The notes beneath the pieces are model-generated. The model worked only from the letters and a program-made list of their open reading frames with translations, ran no database searches and was not told the origin of the DNA. Positions 1-9,812 of a DNA stretch of 64,000 bases are shown here, piece by piece. Location of the stretch: positions 124,001 through 188,000 of the forward strand of contig NZ_FNRJ01000004.1 of NCBI RefSeq assembly GCF_900107855.1, given 5' to 3'. The position numbers and the translations under genes were made by a program. The stretch is from Marinobacterium iners DSM 11526. Lineage in GTDB: Bacteria; Pseudomonadota; Gammaproteobacteria; Pseudomonadales; Balneatricaceae. Positions within the stretch are counted from its first letter, which is position 1. The number at the start of each line of letters is the position of its first letter.

Positions 1-1172
1 AAACTCTTGCTGGGGGTCGTTGGAGTCTGATCGGTAACGACATTGCCACTGATAAAGTTGAGAGTTAATGAATCAGGAAATTGCTGGCTTTCAAGTTCGA
101 TCAGTTGGCTCTTCAGATCTATGATTTCTTCGCTGAAGTCACCGTCATTACTGCGTGCAGCAAGTATCTCTGCTTCTCTGTTATTGGACTGTGCGGCCAA
201 CATGGCCTCCAGCTCTCTGACCTGACTATCGGGGTAATGATCGGCCGGGCGGTTTTTAAGTTCTGTCAGTTCGGCCTGCAGCAGCCGGGTGCCTCTAAGG
301 TATAAAGGGTCTGACAGGCTACGAATATCAGCGCTGATGACGACCTGTCCACGCACCTGGTTATTCAGCTGTGACAGGGAAACCGGTTCATCAAAATTCA
401 GAGCTTTTGCAATCGTAAGGGCTTCCTGAAGGTTGATGATGCGGTCTCTTAAACGTGCGTCGTACAATTCCTTTTGTGCCTTGAGTTGATCCTGAAGTTT
501 TATGATTTCAAGAGCGTGTTGTTCTTCCAGGCGCTTGATGCGTGATTGGCGCTTTTGCACCTCGGCTGTTTCCAGTGCTGTAATTTCTCGGTGGATACGA
601 GCCTGCTCTTCTTGACGTAACTTATTGAAGTTTTTCCGTAATACGTCGACCAGGTACTGATTTGCCGTGTTTACATACTCGGTCAGCATTGCATCGGCGG
701 TTGCCGCGGGAGATGCTGCAAGCGTAATACTGCCTGACTCAATTGCACTCGTTTTTTCGGTGTCGGGAATTTGCAGCTCAATCATGCTGTTCAACCGCGT
801 GATCAGGTGGTTGCTGCTGGTATCGGTTGGCAGGTAGTCGTTTACTGTATCGCTGAGATTATCAATGAAGTACCGTTTGTACTCATTCGAATTCAGGGTT
901 CTGAAGTACATATTGGTTAACTGGCTAGAGGTGAGGTCGTTGAGACCATAGAGCGCTTTGAGCGGGGCAGCGGTATGAGCCAGCGGTTGCTGAATTTGAG
1001 CAGTTGCTTTGTAAACGGGTGTTCCTGAAAAAGCATAGACAGCGCCAGCTACCACCGCCAAGGCTGTAATGATGGCAACTGTCCACTTGTGTTCCCAAAT
1101 ACTCTCCATGAGATCAAAGAGATCGATTTCGTCATTTGGGTAGTGATTGGCTGACTCAAGTCTGGAACTCAT
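1..1172 (-). CDS. Wzz-type polysaccharide chain-length determinant (partial, C-terminus beyond window)
   Basis: This gene starts at the ATG at 1172 and reads open to base 1, giving about 390 residues without a stop. The short acidic cytoplasmic N-terminus (about 28 residues) is followed by one membrane helix (about residues 30-50) and a long periplasmic part. The middle is rich in Glu, Gln, Lys and Leu heptads typical of the coiled coil of Wzz/chain-length proteins. Wzz-family proteins set O-antigen or exopolysaccharide chain length in the inner membrane. A GGAG ribosome site lies about 9 bases before the ATG. It follows the exosortase pair on the same strand at 48 bp, and exosortase genes often sit beside exopolysaccharide genes. 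The gene is missed by simple ORF calling because it runs off the edge. The family call is from layout, not from a search. Confidence 0.75.
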   Translation of the reverse strand, partial: MSSRLESANHYPNDEIDLFDLMESIWEHKWTVAIITALAVVAGAVYAFSGTPVYKATAQIQQPLAHTAAPLKALYGLNDLTSSQLTNMYFRTLNSNEYKRYFIDNLSDTVNDYLPTDTSSNHLITRLNSMIELQIPDTEKTSAIESGSITLAASPAATADAMLTEYVNTANQYLVDVLRKNFNKLRQEEQARIHREITALETAEVQKRQSRIKRLEEQHALEIIKLQDQLKAQKELYDARLRDRIINLQEALTIAKALNFDEPVSLSQLNNQVRGQVVISADIRSLSDPLYLRGTRLLQAELTELKNRPADHYPDSQVRELEAMLAAQSNNREAEILAARSNDGDFSEEIIDLKSQLIELESQQFPDSLTLNFISGNVVTDQTPTTPSKS

Positions 1173-1220
1173 ACTGCTGTTCTCCGGCTCTAAAAGTGAC
1201 GCGCTATTTGTACTGATATT

Positions 1221-1829
1221 CTATTTATTGTTTGCAATACTTGATATTTTTTTGTTTTCAAGCCAAGACCATATAATAATTGGGGTCACGGCTGGTATGA
1301 TAAGGGTATTGAATTGATAACCAATGGCAATTATTTCATTAATAAGGGGAAAGTCCACTTTCTGGGTGATGAAATCATGCATTAGCGCATTGCCGAAGAA
1401 AAGCTCTTTCATGGATTGAAATAAAGTGCCCATGACTATAATCGGATATAGTATGATAATGCCGATTATTATCTTTTTGAAAGTTTTTTCATCTGATGAT
1501 GCCAACAACAAGGAAACGATGAAAGGTAGAGAGTAGGACAAAACTTTAGGGTTTATTTGATACGCGATTTGATTGCCTGCTTCTTTTGCAGACATGATCA
1601 TACCATTGAGTTCACCCAGCTTGGTGATTAATACAATATTACCTTTATGTAACTTCAAGCTATCGAAAACATCGGGTAGTATGGACTCAAGAGCCAGGCT
1701 TGAGATTAATATTGCCGGTTGTATGATGAGGTCATGGAGCAGGTACCAGAAAACAAAGCTACAGCTCATCCAAAATATTACAGCAACGAAGAACTTTTTC
1801 AGGTTAAACTGTGCAGGTTCATGACTCAT
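1221..1829 (-). CDS. Exosortase H-associated membrane protein
   Basis: This is a 202-residue integral membrane protein with about four hydrophobic helices (near residues 11-33, 95-113, 120-138 and 165-187). Its start codon overlaps the end of the exosortase gene by 11 bases, so the two are translationally coupled. I recognise it mainly by position and architecture: XrtH genes are commonly followed by a companion membrane protein of this size whose role is unknown. The large loop between the first two helices is probably periplasmic. The gene is AT-rich compared with gcvP next door, which suggests that the pair came in by transfer. No catalytic motif is visible. An unrelated membrane protein is the alternative. 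Confidence 0.65.
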   Translation of the reverse strand: MSHEPAQFNLKKFFVAVIFWMSCSFVFWYLLHDLIIQPAILISSLALESILPDVFDSLKLHKGNIVLITKLGELNGMIMSAKEAGNQIAYQINPKVLSYSLPFIVSLLLASSDEKTFKKIIIGIIILYPIIVMGTLFQSMKELFFGNALMHDFITQKVDFPLINEIIAIGYQFNTLIIPAVTPIIIWSWLENKKISSIANNK

Positions 1830-2328
1830 GCTGAGGCTCCTCTTGACTGTGTGCCTTGGGCAAGAATCGTAGCCAGATCAGGAATACAATCAGTACATCA
1901 AGCATGATTACGACTGGCCAAATGTATAGGTGCGCCCATTCAAAAATATCAATATTCCATTGCCCAATATAAAAAAGACTTATAATTCGGCCAAGGTTGA
2001 ATATTTGTATGAAAATAAAACCGAAAAATATGGCGTATATTTTATGCTTTATCGAAGCGGGAAATGCGATAACGGCTGCTGCGAGAACTATGATTGCCTC
2101 TACACCGTTACAGCCAGGTTCAATTGATACAGCAAAGCCGTTCTCCGTGCTTTGAATTATTTTCCCGTAGGATATGACATTTTCGTCAAACAATCGGATA
2201 AGGGTCGCACTGATGTCGGCAATCAAGCTGGTAAAAGGGGTGATTACATGTACCTGAACAGGGTTCAGCAGCTCTATTGTGAACAGTGATACAAGCAAAA
2301 CAAAAAATATGGTTCCAAATCTAAGCAT
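1819..2328 (-). CDS. xrtH: Exosortase of the XrtH type (sorts IPTL-CTERM proteins)
   Basis: This 169-residue membrane enzyme carries the exosortase/archaeosortase catalytic set: Cys73 in E-P-G-C-N-G, Arg114 in N-L-G-R-I-I and His133 in E-W-A-H-L-Y, set among hydrophobic helices. Exosortases cleave C-terminal sorting tails (motif, helix, basic end) and are thought to attach the protein to the cell surface. The short single-domain form fits XrtH, whose known substrate tail is IPTL-CTERM. Seven genes or gene remnants with IPTL-type tails lie at 48-64 kb here. I chose the ATG at 2328, which has GGAG 9 bases upstream. The longer TTG start at 2343 would use part of that site. The gene is AT-rich. 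The subtype rests on the matching substrates and small size. Confidence 0.85.
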   Translation of the reverse strand: MLRFGTIFFVLLVSLFTIELLNPVQVHVITPFTSLIADISATLIRLFDENVISYGKIIQSTENGFAVSIEPGCNGVEAIIVLAAAVIAFPASIKHKIYAIFFGFIFIQIFNLGRIISLFYIGQWNIDIFEWAHLYIWPVVIMLDVLIVFLIWLRFLPKAHSQEEPQHES

Positions 2329-2362
2329 GCCATGAAGCTCCAATCATCCTGATTATAAATGT

Positions 2363-2385
2363 AAGCCGGCTTATTAAACCGGCTT
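2363..2385 (-). terminator. Possible terminator after gcvP
   Basis: A 7-bp inverted repeat (AAGCCGG / CCGGCTT, 9-base loop) lies 14 bases after the gcvP stop on the minus strand. The run after the stem is only weakly T-rich (ACATTTATAA), so termination may be partial and some transcripts could continue into xrtH. Confidence 0.5.
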
Positions 2386-2398
2386 CATCTATGCTTGT

Positions 2399-5302
2399 CT
2401 AATCCGCGTATGCATCCAGAGGTATACAACTGCAGAACAGATTGCGGTCGCCGTAGACGTTGTCGATGCGGTTGACCGTGGGCCACAGCTTGGATTCCTT
2501 CAGCCAGCTGGCCGGAAAGGCTGCCTGCTCGCGGCTGTAGGGGCGGTTCCAGTCCGGGTCGATCAGGTCGGCCTGAGTGTGTGGAGCATTTTTCAACGGG
2601 TTGTTGTCCGCGTCCAGCTCACCCGCTTCCACCAGCGCGATCTCCTCACGAATCTTCACCATCGCTTCAATGAAGCGGTCCAGCTCGGCCTTGGATTCGG
2701 ACTCGGTCGGCTCGATCATCAGCGTACCGGGTACCGGGAAGGACATGGTCGGTGCATGGAATCCGAAGTCCATCAGGCGTTTGGCCACGTCTTCCTCGCT
2801 GATGCCGGAGCGCTCCTTGAGCGGGCGCAGGTCGATGATGCACTCGTGTGCCACGCGGTCGTTACGGCCCGAATACAGCACCGGGTAATGCGCCCCCAGT
2901 TTCTTCGCCAGATAGTTGGCGTTGAGAATGGCGTACTCGGTCGCCTGACGCAGGCCTTCTCCTCCCATCAGGGCGATATACACCCAGCTGATCGGCAGGA
3001 TGCTGGCGCTGCCCCAGGGCGCAGCGGATACGGCCCCGTTTTCCGGGTAGGGGCCGTCAATGCCGACCACCGGGTGGTTGGCAACGAAGGGTGCCAGGTG
3101 TGCCTTGACGCCGATGGGACCCATGCCGGGACCACCGCCGCCGTGGGGAATACAGAAGGTTTTGTGCAGGTTCATGTGCGACACATCGGCACCGATGTCC
3201 GCCGGGCGGGTGATCGCCACCTGAGCGTTGAGGTTGGCGCCATCCATGTAGACCTGACCACCATTGGCGTGAATGATGTCACAGATATCGCGGACACCTT
3301 CCTCGTATACCCCGTGCGTGGAGGGGTAGGTGATCATCAGGCAGGACAGGTCTTCGGCGTGGGTCTCGGCCTTGCTGCGCAGATCGTTGATATCCACGTT
3401 GCCCTTATCGTCGCAGTTGACCAGTACCACTTTCATGTCCGCCAGCGCGGCCGAGGCCGGGTTGGTGCCATGAGCGGAGGTAGGGATGAGGCAGATATTG
3501 CGATGGCCCTGACCCTGTGACTGGTGGTAGTTGCGAATCGCCAGCAGGCCCGCATATTCCCCCTGAGCGCCGGAGTTGGGCTGCATGCAGATGGCATCGA
3601 AGCCGGTGACGGCCTTGAGCATGGTTTCCAGCGAATCGATCAGTGTTTTGTAGCCCTGTGCCTGCTCCACCGGCACGAAGGGGTGCAGGGCGCCGAACTC
3701 GGGCCAGGTGACCGGGATCATCTCGGCGGTGGCGTTGAGCTTCATAGTGCAGGAACCCAGCGCGATCATGCTGTGGGCCAGCGATAGGTCCTTGTTCTCC
3801 AGCCGCTTGAGGTAGCGCAGCATTTCGGTTTCGCTGTGGTACTCGTTGAATATCGGATGGGTCAGGAAGGCTGAGGTGCGTTCCAGTCCGGCAGGAATAC
3901 TATCGGAGCCGTTGCTCACCAGTTCTGCATCCAGTGCGCCGATATTTAGGCCATGATCAGCGCCCAGCAGAGCGATCCACAGGGCCTCAATTTCATTGCG
4001 GTCCGTGCGTTCATCCAGACTGATACACAGTCGATCATCCCCCAGTTTTCGCAGGTTGAAGCCTGCAGCCTGAGCGGACTCATACAGTGCATCGCGCTGG
4101 TCGCCGGCTTCAACACTGAGGGTGTCGAACCAGCTGTCATGTACTAGCTTCAGACCTTTTTGCTGCAGGCCTGTTGCAAGCAGGTCGGTCAGACGGTGGA
4201 TGCGACCGGCAATAGTCTTCAGCCCTTCAGGGCCGTGATAGATGGCGTAAAAGGCGGCCATGTTTGCCAGCAGTACCTGAGCGGTACAGATGTTGGAAGT
4301 CGCCTTTTCACGGCGGATGTGCTGCTCGCGGGTCTGCATCGCCATACGCAACGCCGGCTTGCCGCGGGTGTCCACCGACACACCGATGATGCGGCCGGGC
4401 ACCGAGCGCTTGTACTCGTCACGGGTGGCAAAGAAGGCGGCGTGTGGGCCACCGTAACCCATGGGAACACCGAAGCGCTGGGCAGAGCCGAACACCACAT
4501 CGGCACCCATTTCGCCCGGCGATTTCAGCAGTACCAGGCTGAGCAGATCGGCGGCGGCGCAGACCAGTGCCTTCTGTGCGTGGGCCTTTTCTATTAGTGC
4601 CGAGAAATCGCGCACCACACCGCTGGTGCCGGGGTACTGAACCACTGCGCCAAAGGCTTCATGCTGATCCAGCAGGGCCTCCACATCACCGACGATAACC
4701 TCATAGCCCAGCGGCTCGGCACGGGTCTGAATCACGCTGATGGTCTGAGGGTGCAGTTCTTCATCGACTAGAAATACATTGGCGCGCTTGGCCTTGCTCA
4801 TGCGCTTGCACAGGGTCATCGCTTCGGCGGCGGCAGTGGCTTCATCCAGCAGGGAGGCGTTGGCCAGATCCAGTCCGGTCAGATCCAGTACCATCTGCTG
4901 GTAGTTCAGAATCGCTTCCAGACGGCCCTGCGACACTTCTGGCTGATAGGGGGTGTAGGCGGTATACCAGCCCGGATTTTCCAGCACGTTGCGTAGAATG
5001 ACATTGGGCGTGAGTGTGTCGTGGTAACCCATACCGATCAGCGAGCGCTTGATTTGGTTCTGGCCTGCAATCGCTTTCAACTCAGCCAGTACCTGAGCTT
5101 CGGTCTTCGGTGTATCCAGTGCAATCGGCTGCTTGACGCGAATGCTCCCGGGCACGGTTTCATCGATCAGTGCCGCAAGGCTGTCAACGCCCAGCTCTGC
5201 CAGCATGGCGGCGGCTTCGTCTGCTGAAGGGCCGATATGACGGCCGATAAAGGCATCCCGCTGTTCAAGGGCATGCAGCGGGCGCAAAGACAGTTCACTC
5301 AT
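2399..5302 (-). CDS. gcvP: Glycine dehydrogenase (decarboxylating), P-protein of the glycine cleavage system
   Basis: This 967-residue protein has the length of bacterial one-piece GcvP (about 950-960). It is a PLP enzyme that decarboxylates glycine and passes the aminomethyl group to the lipoyl arm of GcvH in the cytoplasm. The expected PLP lysine is Lys714 in N-L-H-K-T-F, followed by the glycine-rich [11 protein letters not shown] loop. The N-terminal F-I-G-R-H-I-G-P and the S-L-I-G-M-G-Y stretch are standard for the family. No gcvT or gcvH lies beside it in this window, so the operon is split. The start ATG at 5302 has only a weak ribosome site. Confidence 0.97.
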   Translation of the reverse strand: MSELSLRPLHALEQRDAFIGRHIGPSADEAAAMLAELGVDSLAALIDETVPGSIRVKQPIALDTPKTEAQVLAELKAIAGQNQIKRSLIGMGYHDTLTPNVILRNVLENPGWYTAYTPYQPEVSQGRLEAILNYQQMVLDLTGLDLANASLLDEATAAAEAMTLCKRMSKAKRANVFLVDEELHPQTISVIQTRAEPLGYEVIVGDVEALLDQHEAFGAVVQYPGTSGVVRDFSALIEKAHAQKALVCAAADLLSLVLLKSPGEMGADVVFGSAQRFGVPMGYGGPHAAFFATRDEYKRSVPGRIIGVSVDTRGKPALRMAMQTREQHIRREKATSNICTAQVLLANMAAFYAIYHGPEGLKTIAGRIHRLTDLLATGLQQKGLKLVHDSWFDTLSVEAGDQRDALYESAQAAGFNLRKLGDDRLCISLDERTDRNEIEALWIALLGADHGLNIGALDAELVSNGSDSIPAGLERTSAFLTHPIFNEYHSETEMLRYLKRLENKDLSLAHSMIALGSCTMKLNATAEMIPVTWPEFGALHPFVPVEQAQGYKTLIDSLETMLKAVTGFDAICMQPNSGAQGEYAGLLAIRNYHQSQGQGHRNICLIPTSAHGTNPASAALADMKVVLVNCDDKGNVDINDLRSKAETHAEDLSCLMITYPSTHGVYEEGVRDICDIIHANGGQVYMDGANLNAQVAITRPADIGADVSHMNLHKTFCIPHGGGGPGMGPIGVKAHLAPFVANHPVVGIDGPYPENGAVSAAPWGSASILPISWVYIALMGGEGLRQATEYAILNANYLAKKLGAHYPVLYSGRNDRVAHECIIDLRPLKERSGISEEDVAKRLMDFGFHAPTMSFPVPGTLMIEPTESESKAELDRFIEAMVKIREEIALVEAGELDADNNPLKNAPHTQADLIDPDWNRPYSREQAAFPASWLKESKLWPTVNRIDNVYGDRNLFCSCIPLDAYAD

Positions 5303-5436
5303 GGCAGATCGATCCCGAATTGTTCATCAAATGGGCGCTATTCTAGCAGGGAAGAGGGGAGCGGCGCAGCAGAACTCTGGTCGTAAGAGAGGCAGGGCAC
5401 AGGTCGTGTTATCAGCGGAAGGTTATTCACAAGCAT

Positions 5437-5461
5437 GAAAAAAGCCGGCGTTGCCGGCTTT
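5437..5461 (-). terminator. Rho-independent terminator of the copper receptor gene
   Basis: A 9-bp perfect stem (AAAGCCGGC / GCCGGCTTT, 3-base loop) lies 19 bases beyond the receptor stop and is followed by a run of T on the minus strand. It separates the receptor from gcvP. Confidence 0.85.
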
Positions 5462-5479
5462 GAAGGGGAGGTGCGATGC

Positions 5480-7753
5480 TTAGAATTGAACGTTTATACC
5501 GATATAGGCTGAACGCCCCATACCCGGTACTGCGATGCCCCAGGGGATACCATTGATTGACATGGTACGCCCCTGACCGGTGTATGCACCGCCGGTTGGG
5601 AGCGCATAGCTGCGATCAAACAGGTTTTCGACGCCAAGGTCGAGCCGCACCTGATTCCAGCTGTGGCTGGAGCGCAGGTTGAGCAGGCTGTAACCGGAGG
5701 TGTCAATCTCATTGCGTACATCTGAACCGTCTTTCTTGGAGTCCACAACAACCCATTCCACTGCGTTGTCCCAGCCAGCTTTTTGGTGAGTCAAGGTGAA
5801 GCGGCCGTTCAAAGGCATGACGTTATACAGTGCATCGCCGGTATCGCGGTTTTCGCCGTTGGTATAGTTGATGACGCCCTTGAAGCCCCATTGACCCCAT
5901 GCATTACTGCCTAGCGGTACCTGTGCAGACAGGTCGATACCGTAGAGTCTGGCCGACTGATTCGCGTACTGGAGTACGTTGAACTGATCATCACCCCAGG
6001 CCGGCAGGGCAACAGCATCAATATAGTTATCGACGTGGGTGTAGAAGGGGGTTGCCGTTACATTCCAGCTGCGATCAGCTGCGTGCCAGTCAAAGGTGGT
6101 CGACAGGGTATAGGCTGTTTCCGGTTCGAGGTTTACATCACCCACATAACCGTTGCCGTCACCGACAAAGTTGTTCATGGTGGCGGCCATGGCCCAGCTG
6201 GACCAGGTGTAGCGCTCGTACAGGTTGGGAGAGCGTACCTTGCGCGCCAGTCCCATTTCGATATCCAGCTGGTCGCTGTATTGGTAGCGAGCGAGCGCCG
6301 TCACATCGATATTGTCATCGGTTTGTGAGCGATCCTGTGCATTGAAGGCCGCGGATTCAGCCCCCTGATTTGCCATCATGCTGTAGCCATGCACTTCGTC
6401 TGCGTCCATGCGAACACGCTCATAGCGAACACCCATCAGAGTGGTCCAGCGCGCATCATGCTTAGACTCAAGCTCTGCAAAAAGGGCTGCACGGTCACGT
6501 TGACCATTGTTGATGTTAAGGAAAGTGTCAGGGCCCATGCCACCACCGGAGGCTGTCCAGTAGTCGTCGAGGCGATAGCGCTGCAGTTCAGTACCAACGC
6601 GCAGCAGACGGTCTGAATTTAGATTGATATCGGCTTTCAGGCCCAGGCCGGTGTTTTCACTTTCAGAGTACATCGGCATCCCTGCGGCACATGTATTCAT
6701 CATGCCATCGACCATAAAGCCAATTGGGCTGCAAGGTACGCCAACTGTTGGGTCGGGCGTGTTGGAGAGAGCGCCGTACCAAAAACGTTTATCCGCACCA
6801 AAATCCATAAAGTGATCAACGGTTTCATGGTATGCGGCTGCTTCCATGACCCCCCAGTTGAAATTACGCGTCCATGTAAGGTTCGCAAGCTTTTGGGTGT
6901 TTTCCAACAGATCCATGCGCTGATTGGGATACAGCTGCTCTGGCATGTCCTGGTAGCTGAACCGGGACTCGAACACATTGTCCCCGGCCTTGAAGGCAAG
7001 CCCCAATGCGTGGTTCTGCGTTTCGTAAGCGGTCGAGCCAACTTCATCAAGGCTCAATGTATGATCCAGGGTGCCGGTTTCGACAAAATCCTTGAAGTCG
7101 GCACCTGCGGTATAATTGTCAGCCTTGCTCCACGAGCCACTGTAGTTGATGCTCAGGTCCTCAGTTGCATGAGTGGCACTGAGATGACCACCAACGGCGT
7201 CATTGTTGCTGCGATAAAAGGCGCCAACCTCTCCTTTGGTAATACTGTCATTGCCGGCGTGAGCAAACTCAGGCTCAGGTTTCTCGACAATGATGGTACC
7301 TCCAATGCTGTCACCACCCACACTGACAGGTGAGATGCCGGCATAGACTTTCATCAATCCAATGTTGCTCGGCTCAACGTATGACAGGGGCGGATTCATG
7401 TGGTTGGGGCAGGCCGCAATCAAGTCCATGCCATCCACCTTGATGCGTAGACGGTCGTCTGCAAGTCCACGAATCGAGGGCAAACTGGAAACACCACCGG
7501 CGCCGTTCAGGCTGACGCCAGGCATATCTCTGAGCAGGCTGGCACTATCATTGGTTGCGGCTCGAAGCATGTCAATCACCGCAGGAGACTGCTGTACAGA
7601 ATGGTCCAGTACCTCTGGCGCGGGTTTGGTTACGATGAGCACTGACTCTGCTTGCCCAGGCTCTGCGCAAGCAGCATGAGAAAGTGAAGCACAGGCAATC
7701 GCAGTCAGCAGTTGACGTTGTTTGAACCGGGAGGCTGTGAAGGTGTTACTCAT
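5480..7753 (-). CDS. oprC: TonB-dependent copper receptor, OprC/NosA type
   Basis: This 757-residue outer-membrane receptor has a signal peptide (about residues 1-30, ending A-C-A), a plug (about 50-165) and a 22-strand barrel ending in the expected C-terminal Phe. The plug has C115-P-N-H-M119 and a barrel loop has H314-F-M316. This reproduces the CxxxM plus HxM copper site described for Pseudomonas OprC, which supports copper as the substrate. The start ATG at 7753 has a strong AGGAG seven bases upstream and begins the signal peptide; an upstream ATG at 7828 gives no signal and is unlikely. It is a single-gene unit with its own terminator. A repeat-rich control region lies upstream at 7861-7893. 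Confidence 0.88.
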   Translation of the reverse strand: MSNTFTASRFKQRQLLTAIACASLSHAACAEPGQAESVLIVTKPAPEVLDHSVQQSPAVIDMLRAATNDSASLLRDMPGVSLNGAGGVSSLPSIRGLADDRLRIKVDGMDLIAACPNHMNPPLSYVEPSNIGLMKVYAGISPVSVGGDSIGGTIIVEKPEPEFAHAGNDSITKGEVGAFYRSNNDAVGGHLSATHATEDLSINYSGSWSKADNYTAGADFKDFVETGTLDHTLSLDEVGSTAYETQNHALGLAFKAGDNVFESRFSYQDMPEQLYPNQRMDLLENTQKLANLTWTRNFNWGVMEAAAYHETVDHFMDFGADKRFWYGALSNTPDPTVGVPCSPIGFMVDGMMNTCAAGMPMYSESENTGLGLKADINLNSDRLLRVGTELQRYRLDDYWTASGGGMGPDTFLNINNGQRDRAALFAELESKHDARWTTLMGVRYERVRMDADEVHGYSMMANQGAESAAFNAQDRSQTDDNIDVTALARYQYSDQLDIEMGLARKVRSPNLYERYTWSSWAMAATMNNFVGDGNGYVGDVNLEPETAYTLSTTFDWHAADRSWNVTATPFYTHVDNYIDAVALPAWGDDQFNVLQYANQSARLYGIDLSAQVPLGSNAWGQWGFKGVINYTNGENRDTGDALYNVMPLNGRFTLTHQKAGWDNAVEWVVVDSKKDGSDVRNEIDTSGYSLLNLRSSHSWNQVRLDLGVENLFDRSYALPTGGAYTGQGRTMSINGIPWGIAVPGMGRSAYIGINVQF

Positions 7754-7860
7754 GATGTCTCCTGTGTATTCCCTGATGTGGGTCATGCCACAAGTTTCAC
7801 CTTGTGGTGCGGCATGAGAGATGTCCATAAGGGCGAAAAATTGGAGCTATTCTAAGGGAA

Positions 7861-7893
7861 TGCGACATACCTGACTTGAGACATAATGTCGCA
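7861..7893. promoter_or_regulatory. Candidate operator shared with the CobN/TonB operon (site A)
   Basis: Bases 7877-7893 read TGAGACATAATGTCGCA, a near-palindrome (TGAGACA / TGTCGCA, 3-base centre). A further half site TGCGACA starts at 7861, 16 bp away. On the minus strand this half site is followed by TAGAAT, a plausible -10 box for the copper receptor. The 17-mer matches site B (31731-31747) at 14 of 17 positions. The binding protein is unknown. The rest of the 390-bp gap (7754-8143) shows no gene. Confidence 0.55.
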
Positions 7894-8143
7894 GGAGCAC
7901 CGGAGTCGGCATGATGATTATGTGGGCCATCACCGTAAAACCGGTGAAAACAGAATAGTGGGGATCTCGCGAAATAGTGGTGATGGATGATCGCATCACT
8001 TACACGGCGCTTTCTGCGCGATATATTTGTCAGGTGCCATGCGTAAGATCGATCAATGAGATTATTCTTATACAAACAGGTGTTCAACTGTATTAGAATA
8101 ACTACATATTTTATTCAGGACTGCCCCCACTCAAGGAGTTTCT

Positions 8144-9805
8144 ATGCACATTAGTCTGTTCGGCTCGATCAAAAACCTGCTTCGCATGCTTGTGGCGCTT
8201 TTTCTTCTGGTGGTTGTGGCCCTGACCGGCTTTGCCATGTATGGCCTCAAATACGAAGCGTTTCAGTTTGATGATAACTTCGACCGTCGCATGGTGCCGC
8301 TGTATCAGGTGGAGCGCATTGGCGGTTTGATGGGGGATATTCGTGCGCAGCTGCTGTTGAGTATTCAGCACCAGCCTGGGACTGAATTCGTCAAGGCCCA
8401 CAACCATCCTACCAGTCTGCATACCAATCTGGTTCGTGACTACGAGCAGCAGGTTCGAACCCTGTGGCAGGCGTTTATGTCAGTCCACCACGGCGAAGAA
8501 GCAGCACAGTTGGCTCGCGCCTTTGAACAGGAGTTCGAGAAATTTTTTGAAAAAGGCGTGAGTCCGACTTTGGACCTGATTGAAAAGGGTAATTATGTGG
8601 GAGCCAACTGGCAGATTCTGCAACAGGTCAATCCACTCTTTGCCGCGGCTGACAAGGCGCGTGCCGACTTGAGTGACCGCAAGTTGAAGGGGGCGCAGGA
8701 AGCACGCGCTGAAATGAGTGCAACTGCCGGGTTGTTGAATATTCAATTACTGTCCGTCGGCGTTATTGGGCTGTTGTTGGCGTTTGGTTTTGCCCTCTTT
8801 GTTACGCGCCGTATCAACCGCGGCATGGATAATCTGGGCAGTATTGCCGACAACATGGCGGCCGGGGACTTCAGAGACCAGACATTGCCGTTTGCTTCGA
8901 ATGAAGATGAGGTGGGGCGTATCACCCAGCGCTTCATCCAGACCCGCAACAGCCTTGCCCAATTGTCACGTGAAATTGGTCAGGTTGGTGAGTCTCTGAG
9001 TGAGCAGGCCGAGCGCGGGGCTGCCATGGCCGAGCAATCGCGCAGTGGCATTCAGGCACAAAAGGCTGAAACCGATCTGGTGGCAACTGCCATGTATGAG
9101 ATGAACGCCACCGTGCATGACGTGGCCAAGAGTGCGGCAACCGCTGCCGAAAGCGCTACGGCAGCGGATGAGTCGGCTCACCATGGTCAGTCGGTGGTGA
9201 CCGACAGCGTTGATGGTATGAACCATCTGGCATCCGAGGTTGAATCAGCCGCGCAGGTAATAGCGGAGCTGGCAGAAGATGCTCAGGCGATAGGCAAGGT
9301 TGTGGATGTGATTCGGGAGATCGCGGAACAGACCAATCTGTTGGCATTGAACGCAGCCATTGAGGCTGCTCGTGCCGGTGAGCAGGGGCGTGGCTTTGCG
9401 GTGGTGGCGGATGAGGTGCGCAGCCTGGCCGGCCGCACCCAAACGTCAACCACTGAAATTCATGACATGATCAGCCACCTGCAGGCGGCTGCGGTCAAGG
9501 CGGCCAAAGTGATGCAGCAGGGGCAGCAGCAGGCCAGTGATGGAGTGGAAAAGGCTGCGCGTGCCAATGAAGCGCTGGAGGCGATTATTCAGCAGATCAT
9601 GCGAATGAATGATATGAATACTCAAATCGCCAGTGCTGCTGAAGAGCAGAGCTCAGTCGCCGATGAGATGAACCAGAACCTCACTCGCATCAATATGGCT
9701 GCGGATGAAACATCTACAGCGGCTGACAGTGTAGCGGCGACCAGTCAGGAGATTGCGGCGCTTGCCATGCAGTTGAAAAAGGCTGTCAGCAAGTTCCGGC
9801 ACTAA
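8144..9805 (+). CDS. Methyl-accepting chemotaxis protein
   Basis: This 553-residue receptor has a first membrane helix (about residues 10-32), a helical periplasmic ligand region (about 33-195), a second helix (about 197-220), a HAMP segment and a long cytoplasmic signalling coil. The hairpin tip is the standard [21 protein letters not shown] sequence that binds CheA and CheW. The periplasmic region looks like a four-helix bundle, so the ligand cannot be named. AAGGAG precedes the ATG at 8144. No C-terminal CheR-docking pentapeptide is present. The gene faces the GGDEF gene with only seven bases between the stops. Confidence 0.95.
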   Translation: MHISLFGSIKNLLRMLVALFLLVVVALTGFAMYGLKYEAFQFDDNFDRRMVPLYQVERIGGLMGDIRAQLLLSIQHQPGTEFVKAHNHPTSLHTNLVRDYEQQVRTLWQAFMSVHHGEEAAQLARAFEQEFEKFFEKGVSPTLDLIEKGNYVGANWQILQQVNPLFAAADKARADLSDRKLKGAQEARAEMSATAGLLNIQLLSVGVIGLLLAFGFALFVTRRINRGMDNLGSIADNMAAGDFRDQTLPFASNEDEVGRITQRFIQTRNSLAQLSREIGQVGESLSEQAERGAAMAEQSRSGIQAQKAETDLVATAMYEMNATVHDVAKSAATAAESATAADESAHHGQSVVTDSVDGMNHLASEVESAAQVIAELAEDAQAIGKVVDVIREIAEQTNLLALNAAIEAARAGEQGRGFAVVADEVRSLAGRTQTSTTEIHDMISHLQAAAVKAAKVMQQGQQQASDGVEKAARANEALEAIIQQIMRMNDMNTQIASAAEEQSSVADEMNQNLTRINMAADETSTAADSVAATSQEIAALAMQLKKAVSKFRH

Positions 9806-9812
9806 GCCTGCA

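Noticed and set aside
2579-3520. 313-residue open frame antisense to gcvP
   Set aside because: gcvP is certain in the other strand; the frame has no domain.
7797-8087. Open frame in the region upstream of the copper receptor
   Set aside because: No ribosome site or domain, and it covers the likely control region with the palindromic repeats.
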